A stretch of 64,000 bases of DNA from Lysinibacter cavernae (GTDB lineage Bacteria; Actinomycetota; Actinomycetes; Actinomycetales; Microbacteriaceae): the NCBI RefSeq assembly GCF_011758565.1, contig NZ_JAAMOX010000004.1:1-64000 (forward strand), in the 5' to 3' direction. The position numbers and the translations under genes were made by a program. The stretch's first letter is position 1; the number at the start of each line of letters is the position of its first letter. Positions 8,104 to 16,211 of this stretch are shown here, piece by piece. The notes beneath the pieces were generated by a model. It was not told the DNA's origin. It ran no database searches and worked only from the letters and a program-made list of their open reading frames with translations.

Positions 8104-9783
8104 ATGTTTGAACAGATACTCGATCCGATCTTCGGATCCCTTGCCCTTTCGGCGATCTTCGCCGCGCTGCCCCTAATTGTGCTGTTTGTCCTCCTCGGAG
8201 TCTTCCGAGTTAAGGCCGCATACGCCGCGATCGTTGGGCTTGCGCTCTCAATTGTCCTCGCCATCGTTGGCTGGCAAATGCCGGTAGGCCAGGCCTTCAG
8301 CGCAACTGCGGAGGGCATCTTCTACGGGCTCTTCCCCATCCTCTGGATTCTGGTGAACGCCCTCTGGATCTACCGACTGACCCTCGCGACCGGATGGTTC
8401 GAAGTGCTCGGCAAGACCATCAGGGCAATCTCGGATGACCTTCGCGTGCTCTCCATCATCATCGCGTTCTGCTTCGGCGCACTCCTCGAATCGCTCGCAG
8501 GCTTCGGCGCCCCCGTGGCCATCTCCGCGGCAATGCTCATCGCGGCCGGAATGAAGCCGTTCAAGGCCGCAATCGTCTCACTGCTCGCAAATACGGCTCC
8601 CGTCGCGTTTGGCGCAATGGGAGCGCCCATCATTGCCCTCCACGGTGTGACAGGACTGCCCATGGATGAGCTTGCCTCTATGGCAGGCCGCCAAACGCCG
8701 CTTATCGCCATCTTCATCCCGCTCATCCTTGTCTTCATTGTTGATGGCAAGCGCGGCGTCAAGCAGACCTGGCCCGTCGCCGTTGTTGCCGGTGTCGCCT
8801 TCGGAGCGGCCCAGTTTGTCACGGCAAACTACTTCGCCGTTGAGCTCACCGACGTAGTTGCCGCAGTCGTCACGGTCGGTGCGGTTCTGCTGATGCTGCG
8901 CTTCTGGAAGCCAGCAGAAACCGTGAGCTTCACAGAGGACGCGGCAGAAGCCGGCGCAAGCGGAGCATCAGCAGACGAGTCGCTCGCGAAGGCAGCCGGA
9001 ATCGGCACGGCCACTGCCACCAAGGCGCTGCCAACATCCACCAAGGCACGCACCTGGGGCGCGATTGCTCCCTACCTCGCCATCATGGTTATCTTCACGA
9101 TCGCCCAGATTCCCGTTATCAAAGACTGGCTCTCGACCGTCGGCTCAGTGACCTTCCGCTGGCCAGGGCTCGACGTCGTGGATGCCGCAGGCAATCCCGC
9201 CTCCGCCCAGACCTTCAAGCTCGATCACCTCAAGGCCACCGGAACCCTGCTGCTGTTCTCGGGCATTGTCACCATGATGATCTACGGCATCGGCATCAAG
9301 AAGGCCGCACAGGTCTACTGGGAGACCCTGTACCAGCTGCGCTGGACAATCGTCACCGTCACAGCGGTGCTTGCACTGTCATTTGTCATGAACCTGTCGG
9401 GCCAGACCGCAAGCCTCGGCTTCGCCCTCGCTGCAACCGGCGGATTCTTTGCCATCCTCTCGCCCGTCATCGGCTGGATCGGCGTCGCCCTGACCGGCTC
9501 AGACACCTCGTCGAACTCGCTCTTTGGGCTGCTCCAGGTGACCGCCGCAAACCAGGCAGGCCTCAGCCCAGTGCTCATGGCTGCGTCGAACTCCTCCGCC
9601 GGCGTGCTGGGTAAAATGCTCTCACTGCAGAACCTCGCCGTTGCGGCCGCCGCGGTGGGAATGCACGGCTCCGAAGGCGCGCTCTTCCGCAAGCTCATCG
9701 GCTGGAGCCTCGGACTCCTCGCGTTCATTACCCTCATCATTTTCCTCCAATCAACACCCATACTCGGCTGGATGGTTCCGTAA
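8104..9783 (+). CDS. lldP: L-lactate permease (LctP family)
   Basis: 559 residues with at least 12 hydrophobic segments and family blocks such as LLESLAGFGAPVAISAAMLI, NTAPVAFGAMGAPIIALHGVTG (seen in part), SLGFALAATGGFFAI and TGSDTSSNSLFGLLQVTAA. LctP proteins carry lactate, often also glycolate, into the cell with protons. GAGGA sits 7 bases before the ATG. The large dehydrogenase gene starts one base after the stop codon, so uptake and oxidation are one transcription unit under the divergent GntR/FCD regulator. A variable, Ala-rich cytoplasmic loop lies at about residues 280-315. Confidence 0.95.
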   Translation: MFEQILDPIFGSLALSAIFAALPLIVLFVLLGVFRVKAAYAAIVGLALSIVLAIVGWQMPVGQAFSATAEGIFYGLFPILWILVNALWIYRLTLATGWFEVLGKTIRAISDDLRVLSIIIAFCFGALLESLAGFGAPVAISAAMLIAAGMKPFKAAIVSLLANTAPVAFGAMGAPIIALHGVTGLPMDELASMAGRQTPLIAIFIPLILVFIVDGKRGVKQTWPVAVVAGVAFGAAQFVTANYFAVELTDVVAAVVTVGAVLLMLRFWKPAETVSFTEDAAEAGASGASADESLAKAAGIGTATATKALPTSTKARTWGAIAPYLAIMVIFTIAQIPVIKDWLSTVGSVTFRWPGLDVVDAAGNPASAQTFKLDHLKATGTLLLFSGIVTMMIYGIGIKKAAQVYWETLYQLRWTIVTVTAVLALSFVMNLSGQTASLGFALAATGGFFAILSPVIGWIGVALTGSDTSSNSLFGLLQVTAANQAGLSPVLMAASNSSAGVLGKMLSLQNLAVAAAAVGMHGSEGALFRKLIGWSLGLLAFITLIIFLQSTPILGWMVP

Positions 9784-9784
9784 C

Positions 9785-12637
9785 ATGACTCGCCCCACAT
9801 CACTCAACGCCACACTTCTTGACGGGCTCCGCGCCTCGGTCGGCTCACCAGAGCACGTGCGTACGCGCGCAATCGACCTGCACGCCAACGCCCACGATGC
9901 CTCACACTTTCTCCTGGTGCCCCAGGCAGTGGTCATCGCAGAGAACGCGGCGGATGTTGGGGCGCTGCTCGCCACGAGCGCAGCGCAGGGCGTTCCGCTC
10001 ACGCTGCGCTCCGGCGGCACCAGCCTGAGCGGGCAGGGCATCACCGACGGCATCCTTGTCGATGTTCGCCGCAACTTCAAGCAAATTGAGGTGCTCGACA
10101 ACGGTGACCGCGTGCGCGTGCAGCCTGGTGTCACGGTGCGGGCCCTCAACATGCGGCTCGCCAAATACGGCCGCAAGTTTGGGCCAGACCCTGCCAGCGA
10201 ATCCGCCTGCACCATCGGCGGCGTAATTGCGAACAACTCAAGCGGCATGGCCTGCGGCACCGTCGAAAACACGTACAACACGCTCGAATCTCTCACGATC
10301 GTCCTGCCAAGTGGAACGGTTGTTGATACGGCTCTCCCCGACGCCGAAGAGCGGCTGCGAGCCCTCGAGCCAACACTGTTCGATGGGCTCCACAGGCTTG
10401 CGAAGCGCGTGCGCGATAATGCGTCGTCCGTCGCAAACATCCGCCGCCAGTTCTCGATGAAGAACACCATGGGCTACGGCATCAACTCCCTGCTCGACTA
10501 CGAGCGGGCCGTCGACATCCTTGCCCACCTCATCGTCGGCAGCGAAGGAACACTCGGGTTTGTCGCAGAGGCCGTGTTCCGCACCGTTCCCCTCGCACCG
10601 CACGCCTCAACAGGGCTGCTCGTCTTCGAGACCTTAGAGGCCGCCACGAGCGCGCTCCCCGCCCTCGTCGAAACGGGCGCGGCAACGCTTGAACTCATGG
10701 ACGCGCTGTCACTCAAGATTGGGCAGCAGGCCTCGGACGCCCCCGCGGCAGTGCAAGGCCTATCCGTCGACCGGCACGCTGCGCTACTCGTTGAGTACCA
10801 GGCGCAGACCGTCGCAGAACTCGCGCACCTTGAACAGGCGGGCAACGCGTTGGGGCCGACGCTTGGGCTGAGCGCACCGGCATCCTTCACCACGGCATCC
10901 GCGACCCGCGCCTCGCTCTGGCACCTGCGCAAAGGGCTCTACACGACCATCGCGGGAGCCCGCCCGGCGGGAACAACGGCCCTGCTCGAAGACGTGGTGG
11001 TTCCCGTCGAACGACTCGCGCCAACGTGTAACAGCCTCTCGGAACTCTTCGACCGCTACGCGTACGAAAACAGCGTCATCTTTGGGCACGCCAAAGACGG
11101 CAATGTGCACTTCATGCTCACCGACGGCTTCGAATCGGCTGAGCAGATCGACCGCTACACCGCCTTCACCGAAGACCTTGTTGACCTCATTCTCGGCGAG
11201 GGAGGCTCGCTCAAGGCCGAGCACGGCACCGGACGGGTCATGGCCCCGTTTGTGCGCAGGCAGTACGGCGACGAACTCTACGATGTTATGCGCCAGATCA
11301 AGCTCCTGTGCGACCCGGTAGGGATGCTCAACCCCGGAGTCCTCCTCGACGACGACCCAACGGCACACCTCCGCCACATCAAGCAGGCCCTCCCCGTCAA
11401 CGCCGAGGTCGACCGCTGCGTCGAATGCGGATACTGCGAACCAGTCTGCCCAAGCCGTAACGTGACGCTCACTCCACGACAGCGCATCGTGACGCTTCGT
11501 GCCATCGAGCAGGCAAAGCTCGACGGTGACACTGAGCTCGTAAAAAGCCTCGAACACGATTACGTCTACGACGGTGTGCAGACGTGCGCGGTTGACGGCA
11601 TGTGCCAGACGGCGTGTCCGGTGCAGATCAACACGGGAAGCCTCGTCAAGCTCCTGCGTCGCGAAGACGTGAATGGCCTTGAGCAGGGTCTCTGGAACTC
11701 GGCCGCGAAGAAGTGGGGCGCGGTCACCGCCGGCGCTGGCCTCGCGCTCAACGTCGTCGATAAAGTGCCCCAGGCCATCATCACGCCGCCAAACGTGCTC
11801 GCGCGAGCGGTGCTTGGCAAAGACACCGTTCCCTTGTACTCACCGGAGCTCCCCGGCGGCGGGTCTTCGCGCAAGCGTCCGGCTCCCCCTGCATCCGCCG
11901 TCGTGGATGCCGTGTACATGCCCGCGTGCGTCAACACGATGTTTGGCCCCGCCAACGAACCAGGCGGCTCAGAAGGCCCCGGCGTGCAGCTGTCGTTCGA
12001 GGCGCTGTGCGAAAAGGTGGGGCTGACGCTCCTGGTTCCCGACGATGTTAATAACCTCTGCTGCGGTACCCCGTGGTCGTCAAAGGGCCTCTCAAAGGGC
12101 CAGCACACCATGCAAGAGCGCACAGTTGCTTCGCTTCGCGAGGCAAGCCGCGACGGCGAGCTTGTAATCGTCTGCGATGCCTCCTCGTGCACCGAGGGGC
12201 TCCTCCATGCGATCGAAAACGAAAACGCAACCTCTGCCCGCCCGCTTCGCGTGGTGGATGCGGTCGATTTTGTTGCCGAGCGGGTGCTTCCCCTGCTGCC
12301 AGAACACGGCAAACTTGAGCGGCTCGTCCTGCACCCGACCTGCTCCTCGACTCGCATGGGTGGGAACGGCGCACTCGCTGAGGTCGCAGCTGCGGTCGCG
12401 ACGGACGTTGTGATTCCGGAGAACTGGGGATGTTGTGCGTTTGCGGGTGACCGAGGAATGCTCCATCCTGAGCTCACCGCCTCTGCGACGGCCGCCGAAG
12501 CCAGCGAAGTGGCCGACGTGGATGCCTCGGCCCACGCATCCTGCAACCGCACCTGCGAGCTCGGCATGACGAGGGCGACAGGCGAGCAATACCGCCACGT
12601 TTTGGAGCTACTCAACCAACTCGCAACCTCCGACTAA
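9785..12637 (+). CDS. dld: FAD- and Fe-S-containing D-lactate dehydrogenase (Dld-II type)
   Basis: 950 residues. In order: a FAD-binding_4 domain (about 40-260, with LRSGGTSLSGQGI and the flavin region IGGVIANNSSGMACG), a FAD-oxidase C-terminal domain (to about 520, with HAKDGNVHF and LKAEHGTGR), two ferredoxin-like clusters (CVECGYCEPVCP near 544 and CAVDGMCQTACP near 600), and CCG domains (CCGTPWSSKG near 758 and CCAFAGDRGM near 880). This matches large membrane-associated respiratory D-lactate dehydrogenases such as Shewanella Dld-II, also found next to a lactate permease. It feeds electrons to quinone or cytochrome. The ATG at 9785 fits the family; an upstream reading extension overlaps lldP and is not real. 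D-2-hydroxyglutarate or glycolate as substrate cannot be excluded. Confidence 0.9.
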   Translation: MTRPTSLNATLLDGLRASVGSPEHVRTRAIDLHANAHDASHFLLVPQAVVIAENAADVGALLATSAAQGVPLTLRSGGTSLSGQGITDGILVDVRRNFKQIEVLDNGDRVRVQPGVTVRALNMRLAKYGRKFGPDPASESACTIGGVIANNSSGMACGTVENTYNTLESLTIVLPSGTVVDTALPDAEERLRALEPTLFDGLHRLAKRVRDNASSVANIRRQFSMKNTMGYGINSLLDYERAVDILAHLIVGSEGTLGFVAEAVFRTVPLAPHASTGLLVFETLEAATSALPALVETGAATLELMDALSLKIGQQASDAPAAVQGLSVDRHAALLVEYQAQTVAELAHLEQAGNALGPTLGLSAPASFTTASATRASLWHLRKGLYTTIAGARPAGTTALLEDVVVPVERLAPTCNSLSELFDRYAYENSVIFGHAKDGNVHFMLTDGFESAEQIDRYTAFTEDLVDLILGEGGSLKAEHGTGRVMAPFVRRQYGDELYDVMRQIKLLCDPVGMLNPGVLLDDDPTAHLRHIKQALPVNAEVDRCVECGYCEPVCPSRNVTLTPRQRIVTLRAIEQAKLDGDTELVKSLEHDYVYDGVQTCAVDGMCQTACPVQINTGSLVKLLRREDVNGLEQGLWNSAAKKWGAVTAGAGLALNVVDKVPQAIITPPNVLARAVLGKDTVPLYSPELPGGGSSRKRPAPPASAVVDAVYMPACVNTMFGPANEPGGSEGPGVQLSFEALCEKVGLTLLVPDDVNNLCCGTPWSSKGLSKGQHTMQERTVASLREASRDGELVIVCDASSCTEGLLHAIENENATSARPLRVVDAVDFVAERVLPLLPEHGKLERLVLHPTCSSTRMGGNGALAEVAAAVATDVVIPENWGCCAFAGDRGMLHPELTASATAAEASEVADVDASAHASCNRTCELGMTRATGEQYRHVLELLNQLATSD

Positions 12638-12698
12638 CCTGCATCTATTTGTGAGTTTCTGCGCATAAATCCTGGATTTTGCGCAGAAACTCACAAAT
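12635..12698. repeat. Palindromic repeat A, upstream of the DUF559 gene
   Basis: It begins at the TAA stop of the dehydrogenase gene with TAACCTGCATCTATTTG. Arms 12647-12665 and 12680-12698 are a perfect 19-bp inverted repeat (ATTTGTGAGTTTCTGCGCA), and the loop itself pairs (AAATCC with GGATTT), making a hairpin of about 25 bp. The outer right arm is degraded compared with copy B. The strand opposite carries the same hairpin, so it could end transcription in either direction, but there is no T-run. Confidence 0.85.
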
Positions 12699-12791
12699 GC
12701 ATACGTCTCCACAGCCCGCTATCACAGCGCAACTCTGCACAGATTTATCCCGTTAGCGCGCGAAGCTGCGCGGGCGCTCGATGATTGCGCC

Positions 12792-13727
12792 ATGCCCAAA
12801 TCATCCGATCCCCCGCTCCCCTTCCACCAGCAAGCGTTCGCGGTGCGTGACGCGTTGGACGCCGGCATCACGCCGGGCAAACTCCGATCCAACAACCTCG
12901 CGCGGCCGTTCCAAGGAATACGTTCAGAAGGCGCTGAGCCACTGAGCGTAATCGACTTCTGCCGAGCGTATCTTCCCCGTTGTAAAGCTGAGCAGTTCTT
13001 CAGCCACCAGACCGCGGCCACCATTTGGGGCGTGCCGCTCCCCCAACGGCTGCAAACCTTGCCATTGCACATTGCTACGTTCTTTCCAAAGACCGCACCG
13101 ACAGGGCGAAATCTCACCGGACATCAGCTGTCCGCATACGGAGCACGGATGCTGTGGCGAGACGGCCTGCCCGTGCTGGATGCGGCGACCGTCTGGCTGC
13201 AATTGGCCTCGCTCCTCCCCTTTCGCGATCATGTGGCGGCCGGCGACTATCTGGTCCGCGCGCCTGAGTTCAACCAACCTGGCGACTGGCGCCCCTTTGT
13301 ATTGCTCGACGAATTGCACCGGCGGGTTGAGATGTACCACGGCCCGGGTAAACGACGGGCGGTTCGGGCAATTGCGCATGTTCGTGACGGTGCCGATTCT
13401 CGACCGGAGACGCTCCTCCGACTCCTCATGGCAGATGCGGGCTTCCCTGTTCCCGATCTGAACCCCATCGTCGCTGACCGACACGGTGAACGTATCGGGC
13501 GGGCCGACTTTGTGTTTTGGCAGCACCGACTCATTGTTGAGTACGACGGCGACCAACACCGGACAGACGACGTTCAATATGACCGAGATATGACAAGGCT
13601 CGACCGGTTTCTGTCGGATGACTGGAAACTCGTACGAATACGAAAAGCCCAGCTCTTCGATGCTCCCGAAGAAGGTATCCGCCGCATCGCCGAGGCCCTC
13701 CGATCCCGAGGCTGGGAAGCCCCCTAA
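12792..13727 (+). CDS. DUF559 / Vsr-like endonuclease-fold protein
   Basis: 311 residues. The N-terminal two thirds resemble the winged-helix and linker region seen in AbiEi-like and DUF559 proteins of actinobacteria (FFSHQTAATIWGVPLP). The C-terminus has a DUF559 domain of the PD-(D/E)XK/Vsr nuclease fold: GRADFVFW with an Asp, IVEYDGDQHR with E, D and H, then a conserved RD..R pattern and WKLVRIRKAQLFD. The putative metal-binding D...ExD set is intact. Function in cells is unknown for this family. The gene sits alone between two copies of a palindromic repeat, the second of which starts on its own stop codon. Codon use looks like that of the neighbours, so a very recent foreign origin is not evident. 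Confidence 0.8.
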   Translation: MPKSSDPPLPFHQQAFAVRDALDAGITPGKLRSNNLARPFQGIRSEGAEPLSVIDFCRAYLPRCKAEQFFSHQTAATIWGVPLPQRLQTLPLHIATFFPKTAPTGRNLTGHQLSAYGARMLWRDGLPVLDAATVWLQLASLLPFRDHVAAGDYLVRAPEFNQPGDWRPFVLLDELHRRVEMYHGPGKRRAVRAIAHVRDGADSRPETLLRLLMADAGFPVPDLNPIVADRHGERIGRADFVFWQHRLIVEYDGDQHRTDDVQYDRDMTRLDRFLSDDWKLVRIRKAQLFDAPEEGIRRIAEALRSRGWEAP

Positions 13728-13800
13728 CCTGCATCTATTTGCGACTTTCTGTCGAGATTGCGCATTTTCTCAGCAGAAACTCGCAAATAGATGCAGGTTA
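13725..13800. repeat. Palindromic repeat B, downstream of the DUF559 gene
   Basis: Arms at 13725-13751 and 13774-13800 are 27 bases each and pair at 26 of 27 positions. The left arm starts with TAA, the stop codon of the DUF559 gene, and shares 25 of 27 bases, including the first 17, with the left part of copy A. The 22-base centre is not conserved with copy A. Confidence 0.9.
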
Positions 13801-13811
13801 AAGTGTGACTA

Positions 13812-13839
13812 TTGCCAGATGCGCAGTAAACGATATGAT
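13812..13839 (+). promoter_or_regulatory. Probable promoter of the gntR-type gene, leaderless transcript
   Basis: TTGCCA (13812-13817) and TATGAT (13834-13839) are separated by 16 bases. The expected transcription start, 7 bases after the -10 box, coincides with the GTG at 13846, and no Shine-Dalgarno is present. A leaderless mRNA is therefore likely, as is common in actinobacteria. Confidence 0.55.
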
Positions 13840-13845
13840 TATTGA

Positions 13846-14607
13846 GTGAGTGTTTCCGCAGAAGGTCCGAGCGCATCAGGGCGCCTGCACGAAAGTACTC
13901 TCGACGCCATTGGCTCCGCGATCGTGCGCGGCGAGCTGCCGCCCGGCATCCCGCTCACCATCGAACAACTCGAGCAACGCTACGGGGTGTCACGGTCTGT
14001 CATCCGAGATTGTCTTCGGTCGCTCCAGACAATGAATCTGGTTCAGTCAAAACCGCGTGTCGGCGTCACCCCTCGCCCAGCATCCGAGTGGAACGTCTAC
14101 GAGCCGAAGGTCATCCGTTGGCGGCTCGACAGTAACGACCGGGCGCACCAGCTCAGAACCCTCACGCAGCTCCGCGCCGCCGTCGAACCACAGGCAGCCG
14201 GTCTTGCCGCCGCGAACATCAGCCCCCAGTCGGCCAGCGAACTCAACGGCATCGCCGGTGAAATGTGGGCGGCAGGCCGGTCAGGGGATGCCGAACGCTT
14301 CCTTGCCCTCGACATCCGCTTCCACCAGCTCATCCTGCAGCTGAGCGGAAACGAAATGTTTTCACACCTGCACGCGGTGGTGAGCGAAGTACTCACGGGG
14401 CGCACCGCCCACGGGCTCATGCCTGCCCACCCGCATCCGGATGCCCTGCAACAGCACCTTGACGTTGCCGAAGCGGTTGGCAGCGGCAACCAGCAAGCCG
14501 CAATCGACGCGATGCAACGCCTCATGAACCGCACGCTCACTGAGATGCTGCGCCGCGCGGCTGAGGAACAACCCGCCACCGCATCGTCCCCACAACCACC
14601 TCAATAA
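13846..14607 (+). CDS. GntR/FCD-family regulator next to gnd
   Basis: 253 residues: a GntR winged helix (about 15-80, with LTIEQLEQRYGVSRSVIRDCLRSL) and an FCD domain (about 95-225, with AVEPQAAGLAA, RFLALDIRFHQLILQLSGN and a late His in LQQHLDVAEAV for metal binding). It reads into gnd, 25 bases downstream, so I infer a gluconate or sugar-acid responsive regulator of 6-phosphogluconate metabolism. The start is GTG at 13846, likely leaderless. It is the second FCD regulator within 6 kb; the two are not close copies. Confidence 0.88.
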   Translation: MSVSAEGPSASGRLHESTLDAIGSAIVRGELPPGIPLTIEQLEQRYGVSRSVIRDCLRSLQTMNLVQSKPRVGVTPRPASEWNVYEPKVIRWRLDSNDRAHQLRTLTQLRAAVEPQAAGLAAANISPQSASELNGIAGEMWAAGRSGDAERFLALDIRFHQLILQLSGNEMFSHLHAVVSEVLTGRTAHGLMPAHPHPDALQQHLDVAEAVGSGNQQAAIDAMQRLMNRTLTEMLRRAAEEQPATASSPQPPQ

Positions 14608-14632
14608 CCACCCCACCAATCCAGGAGGAATC

Positions 14633-16084
14633 ATGGCGGATAACGCCAACACCGCAACCGCAAACATCGGCGTCGTAGGCCTCGCCGTTATGGGCAGCAA
14701 CTTGGCCCGCAACCTCGCAAGCCGCGAGGGCAACACGGTTGCCGTATTCAACCGCTCCCCCGAGCGCACCCGCACGCTCACCACCGAGCACCCTGAGGCA
14801 AACTTCGTCGCAAGCGAGACCATCGAGGATTTTGTCAACTCGCTCAGCAAGCCGCGCACGGCCATCATCATGGTGCAGGCAGGCGCAGGAACTGACGCGG
14901 TCATCGATCAGCTCACCAACCTGTTCGAGCCCGGCGACATCATCGTCGACGGCGGAAACGCACTCTTCACCGACACCATCCGTCGCGAGAAGGCAGTGAG
15001 CGCAACGGGTATCCACTTTGTTGGCGCCGGTATTTCCGGCGGCGAAGAGGGCGCCCTCAAGGGCCCAAGCATCATGCCTGGTGGATCCGCTGAGTCCTAC
15101 AAGACCCTCGGCCCCATCCTCGCCTCGATCGCCGCGGTCGCCGAGGGCGAGCCCTGCGTCACCCACGTTGGCACCGACGGCGCCGGACACTTCGTCAAGA
15201 TGATTCACAACGGCATTGAGTACGCCGACATGCAGCTCATCGCCGAGGCCTACGACCTGCTCCGCCGCAACGCTGGCCTCACGCCCGCCGAGATCGCCGA
15301 TGTGTTCGCCGAATGGAACAAGGGCGAGCTTGAGTCATACCTCATCGAGATCACGGCCGAGGTGCTGCGCCAGGTGGATGCCAAAACCGGCAAGCCGCTG
15401 GTTGACGTCATCCTTGACCAGGCTGGTTCGAAGGGAACCGGCGTCTGGACCGTGCAGAACGCCCTCGCGCTTGGCGTTCCCGTGTCCGGTATTGCCGAAG
15501 CCGTCTTCGCCCGCTCGCTGTCGTCTCACCCTGAGCAGCGCGCCGCCGCGGCTGGGATGCCTGGCCCTGCCAGCCCCGTTGCCGTCACCGACCGCGAGGC
15601 TTTCATCGAGGACGTTCGCCGCGCACTCTACGCGTCAAAGATCATCGCGTACTCGCAGGGCTTCGACGCCATCCGCGCTGGCGCAGAAGAGTTCAACTGG
15701 ACCATCGACCTCGGAGCCGTTTCGCGCATCTGGCGCGGCGGCTGCATCATCCGCGCCCAGTTCCTCAACCGCATCGCTGACGCCTACGCTGAGTCGCCAA
15801 ACCTGTCGGCGCTGCTGACAGCCCCCTACTTTGCCGAGGCCATCACCTCGTCTCAGGAGGCCTGGCGCCGCGTGGTAGTTTCGGCAACCGTCACGGGTAT
15901 CCCCGCACCGGCGTTCTCGTCGTCGCTTGCATACTACGACGGACTGCGCGCCGAACGCCTGCCGGCTGCCCTCGTCCAGGGACAGCGCGACTTCTTCGGC
16001 GCTCACACCTACGGCCGCGTTGACCTCCCCGGTGTGTTCCACACGCTGTGGAGCGGAGACCGCACCGAAATCGAGATGAACTAG
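14633..16084 (+). CDS. gnd: 6-phosphogluconate dehydrogenase, decarboxylating
   Basis: 483 residues, the usual length of NADP-dependent 6PGDH. It oxidises and decarboxylates 6-phosphogluconate to ribulose 5-phosphate in the pentose phosphate pathway. Visible: Rossmann motif IGVVGLAVMGSNLARNLA, FVGAGISGGEEGAL, the catalytic block HFVKMIHNGIEYADMQLI with Lys, His and Asn, and a C-terminal YYDGLR segment. AGGAGGA precedes the ATG by 5 bases. Cotranscription with the regulator upstream is likely, and an intrinsic terminator follows 11 bases after the stop. Confidence 0.97.
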   Translation: MADNANTATANIGVVGLAVMGSNLARNLASREGNTVAVFNRSPERTRTLTTEHPEANFVASETIEDFVNSLSKPRTAIIMVQAGAGTDAVIDQLTNLFEPGDIIVDGGNALFTDTIRREKAVSATGIHFVGAGISGGEEGALKGPSIMPGGSAESYKTLGPILASIAAVAEGEPCVTHVGTDGAGHFVKMIHNGIEYADMQLIAEAYDLLRRNAGLTPAEIADVFAEWNKGELESYLIEITAEVLRQVDAKTGKPLVDVILDQAGSKGTGVWTVQNALALGVPVSGIAEAVFARSLSSHPEQRAAAAGMPGPASPVAVTDREAFIEDVRRALYASKIIAYSQGFDAIRAGAEEFNWTIDLGAVSRIWRGGCIIRAQFLNRIADAYAESPNLSALLTAPYFAEAITSSQEAWRRVVVSATVTGIPAPAFSSSLAYYDGLRAERLPAALVQGQRDFFGAHTYGRVDLPGVFHTLWSGDRTEIEMN

Positions 16085-16094
16085 CTCAAACAAC

Positions 16095-16130
16095 AACGGT
16101 CCTGCAACTCACGTTGCAGGGCCGTTTTCG
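16095..16130 (+). terminator. Intrinsic terminator after gnd
   Basis: ACGGTCCTGCAAC (16096-16108) pairs with GTTGCAGGGCCGT (16113-16125) around a TCAC loop, followed by TTTTCGTT. One G-T pair interrupts the stem. It separates gnd from the convergent prs gene. Confidence 0.9.
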
Positions 16131-16211
16131 TTCGTGGGGTGCATTCCCGCTCGTGGGGCGCGAAAAACCGCGCCCCGGGAGCAGGATCGCACCCCATGAG
16201 AGAATGAGCGC

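Noticed and set aside
10784-12615. Minus-strand frames of 257 and 349 codons inside the dehydrogenase gene
   Set aside because: They overlap intact Fe-S and FAD motifs on the plus strand and have no domains of their own.
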